Source of the DNA: Syntrophales bacterium
Lineage (GTDB): Bacteria; Desulfobacterota; Syntrophia; Syntrophales; UBA5619
Length of the DNA: 7,865 nucleotides
NCBI GenBank assembly: GCA_028712015.1
Contig: JAQTRB010000058.1
Location: forward strand, 1-7,865
Reading direction: 5' to 3'
Part shown: positions 7,085 to 7,865 of the stretch, piece after piece
Numbering within the stretch: position 1 is the first letter of the stretch
Layout: each line of letters starts with the position of its first letter
Translations under genes and position numbers: made by a program
Notes under the pieces: model-generated
Databases searched by the model: none
Seen by the model: the letters and a program-made list of their open reading frames with translations, nothing else
Told to the model about the DNA's origin: nothing

Positions 7085-7141
7085 GGTCCGCATACGGCGA
7101 ACCCGATGCAGCGAAAGCATGCCTCGCGCAATATGGGGACC
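7085..7141 (+). promoter_or_regulatory. Imperfect inverted repeat spanning the ihfA-merR spacer
   Basis: GGTCCGCATA at 7085-7094 and TATGGGGACC at 7132-7141 are reverse complements at nine of ten positions. Between them, GCGA 7097-7100 can pair with TCGC 7124-7127 and ATGC 7106-7109 with GCAT 7117-7120, giving one long interrupted stem over nearly the whole spacer. The right arm contains GGGGA at 7135-7139, the only candidate ribosome site for the MerR-like gene, so folding would hide it. The arms are too far apart for a classic MerR operator between -35 and -10 boxes. Confidence 0.35.
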
Positions 7142-7143
7142 GG

Positions 7144-7488
7144 ATGATGACCGTATCGATTCCCGATAAGTCCTATTTCCGTATCGGCGAGGTCAGCCGC
7201 TTGTTGGGCGTTCAGTCCTATGTGATCCGCTACTGGGAGACCGAGTTCAAAACGGTCAAACCGATCCGCACCCGCTCCGATCAGCGACTCTACCGTCACA
7301 AGGATGTAGAGGAATTGCTGATGATCCGCAAACTCCTCTACGAGGAGAATTTCACCATCAACGGTGCCAGGAAACAACTCCACAAGTTGCGGGGCGAGGA
7401 GCCGACGGCATCCGGCCGGGAGCGGCGGGATGCCCTTCTCGATGAGATCGAGCAGGGATTGCGCTGGATCAGGGAAATCGTCCGTTAG
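7144..7488 (+). CDS. Short MerR-family transcriptional regulator without an effector domain
   Basis: Small DNA-binding protein of 114 residues. The winged helix-turn-helix starts at YFRIGEVSRLLGV (11-23), continues with the MerR hallmark RYWE (29-32), and has the wing and second helix pair in QRLYRHKDVEELLMIRKLL (47-65). A predicted helical tail (about 70-114, rich in Glu, Arg and Leu) should form the dimer coiled coil. There is no cysteine anywhere and no C-terminal ligand domain, so it is not a metal or redox sensor of the MerR/SoxR kind. MerR-like genes of this size next to ihfA also occur, as I recall, in Pseudomonas and relatives, where the function is also unclear. The start is ATG 7144 or ATG 7147; neither has a strong ribosome site. 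The target genes are unknown. Confidence 0.9.
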   Translation: MMTVSIPDKSYFRIGEVSRLLGVQSYVIRYWETEFKTVKPIRTRSDQRLYRHKDVEELLMIRKLLYEENFTINGARKQLHKLRGEEPTASGRERRDALLDEIEQGLRWIREIVR

Positions 7489-7510
7489 GTTGCCGCAGCG
7501 ATGTCCGAAA

Positions 7511-7548
7511 AAAGGCCGATTGAAACCACAAGGCTTCAATCGGCCTTT
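7511..7548. terminator. Bidirectional intrinsic terminator between convergent genes
   Basis: A perfect 14-bp inverted repeat pairs 7511-7524 (AAAGGCCGATTGAA) with 7535-7548 (TTCAATCGGCCTTT) around a ten-base loop. On the - strand the stem is followed by six T (A-run 7508-7513), a typical terminator for the cysteine-rich gene. On the + strand the stem ends in TTT followed by GGTTTG, weaker but likely adequate for the MerR-like gene, 22 bases after its stop. It lies between two genes that face each other, where a shared terminator is expected. Confidence 0.9.
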
Positions 7549-7585
7549 GGTTTGAATGATTCCCAGGTGCAAACCGATCGAAGTA

Positions 7586-7611
7586 TCCCGTCCGTCGAAA
7601 ACGGAGAGGGA
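7586..7611. other. Small imperfect hairpin in the 3' region of the cysteine-rich gene
   Basis: TCCGT at 7591-7595 pairs with ACGGA at 7601-7605 around loop CGAAA. Below a small internal loop, TCCC at 7586-7589 pairs with GGGA at 7608-7611, nine base pairs in all. It lies just after the stop codon of the - strand gene and has no T-run on either side. It could protect the 3' end of the transcript, but a chance pairing is possible. Confidence 0.25.
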
Positions 7612-7617
7612 CGCCCA

Positions 7618-7857
7618 CTATTTTTTGTTTGCCCGTTTGGAAGCCTTCAGCGGGTTGACCTTTTGCGTCGTTTCTTTGAGGTCCATTTTGAGATGGGTGG
7701 CTGTGGGACATTTTCCCGTCCGCCATTTTCCGGCAGGATCCGGATACACGCGGCAGTATTTGCCGGTAGGGCACTCGATCACCTTGCCGCACCCATTGCA
7801 TTGATCTACGATGACATTGCAGCTCCCCCCGTTGAATCCGCAGCCTTTCTTCGACAT
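7618..7857 (-). CDS. PxxKW-family small cysteine-rich protein, N-terminus possibly cut by window edge
   Basis: The visible part has 79 residues from ATG 7857. Seven cysteines lie at 6, 13, 20, 23, 29, 35 and 50, including CNGC at 20-23, a spacing that suggests metal or iron-sulfur binding. The family's PxxKW motif is at P41-W45 (PDPAGKW), followed by the conserved ATHLK and the basic tail NPLKASKRANKK. There is no signal peptide or membrane segment, so it is probably cytoplasmic. From memory, such proteins are frequent in Deltaproteobacteria and have no assigned function. Only eight bases lie upstream within the window and they show no ribosome site; they read in frame as Gly-Phe before the Met. 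Family members, as I recall, carry an internal FM before KKGC, so the true start may lie beyond the window. Transcription probably ends at the hairpin at 7511-7548. Confidence 0.8.
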   Translation of the reverse strand: MSKKGCGFNGGSCNVIVDQCNGCGKVIECPTGKYCRVYPDPAGKWRTGKCPTATHLKMDLKETTQKVNPLKASKRANKK

Positions 7858-7865
7858 GAAGCCGC

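Noticed and set aside
7489..7617. A tRNA-Pro gene after the MerR-like gene, as I recall from Pseudomonas
   Set aside because: No cloverleaf or tRNA consensus is seen; the stretch is occupied by the terminator hairpin and a small second hairpin.

Overview
The window holds a conserved bacterial translation operon, complete from thrS to ihfA, followed by a small MerR-type regulator and, on the opposite strand, a small cysteine-rich protein. Gene order on the + strand is thrS, infC, rpmI, rplT, pheS, pheT, ihfA, merR-like. The thrS-to-ihfA part matches the Escherichia coli order, except that no pheM leader lies before pheS. The DNA is GC-rich. A separate IHF-alpha points to Proteobacteria in the broad sense. 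The PxxKW-type cysteine-rich protein at the right end points, from what I recall of that family, to the former Deltaproteobacteria (Desulfobacterota), perhaps a Syntrophus- or Syntrophobacter-like lineage. The species cannot be fixed from this window.

Layout: 1-142 is the thrS leader, with a strong hairpin at 95-121. thrS (143-2065) encodes threonyl-tRNA synthetase. After 25 bases comes infC (2091-2600), which has an excellent Shine-Dalgarno and an ATC start codon. A structured spacer of 99 bases leads to rpmI (2700-2897, L35), and a second spacer of 94 bases leads to rplT (2992-3351, L20). rplT overlaps pheS (3348-4364) by ATGA, and pheT (4366-6774) starts one base after the pheS stop. ihfA (6806-7081) follows after 31 bases. 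A 62-base spacer containing an imperfect inverted repeat precedes the MerR-like gene (7144-7488). A 14-bp perfect hairpin at 7511-7548 sits between the convergent + strand genes and the - strand gene (7618-7857) and probably ends transcription from both sides.

The genes jointly serve protein synthesis: two aminoacyl-tRNA synthetases (Thr, and both Phe subunits), initiation factor 3 and two proteins of the 50S subunit. The DNA-bending IHF-alpha subunit is at the distal end. No convincing internal terminator was seen, so co-transcription is plausible. Control is likely post-transcriptional: the ATC start of infC, the spacer structure before rpmI and the thrS leader hairpin each resemble, in logic, autoregulation known in E. 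coli, but these are inferences here.

I see no mobile element, CRISPR array, RNA gene or clearly new multi-gene system. The points worth a second look are regulatory, plus the two small genes of unknown role at the right end. No gene-free stretch exceeds 300 bases.
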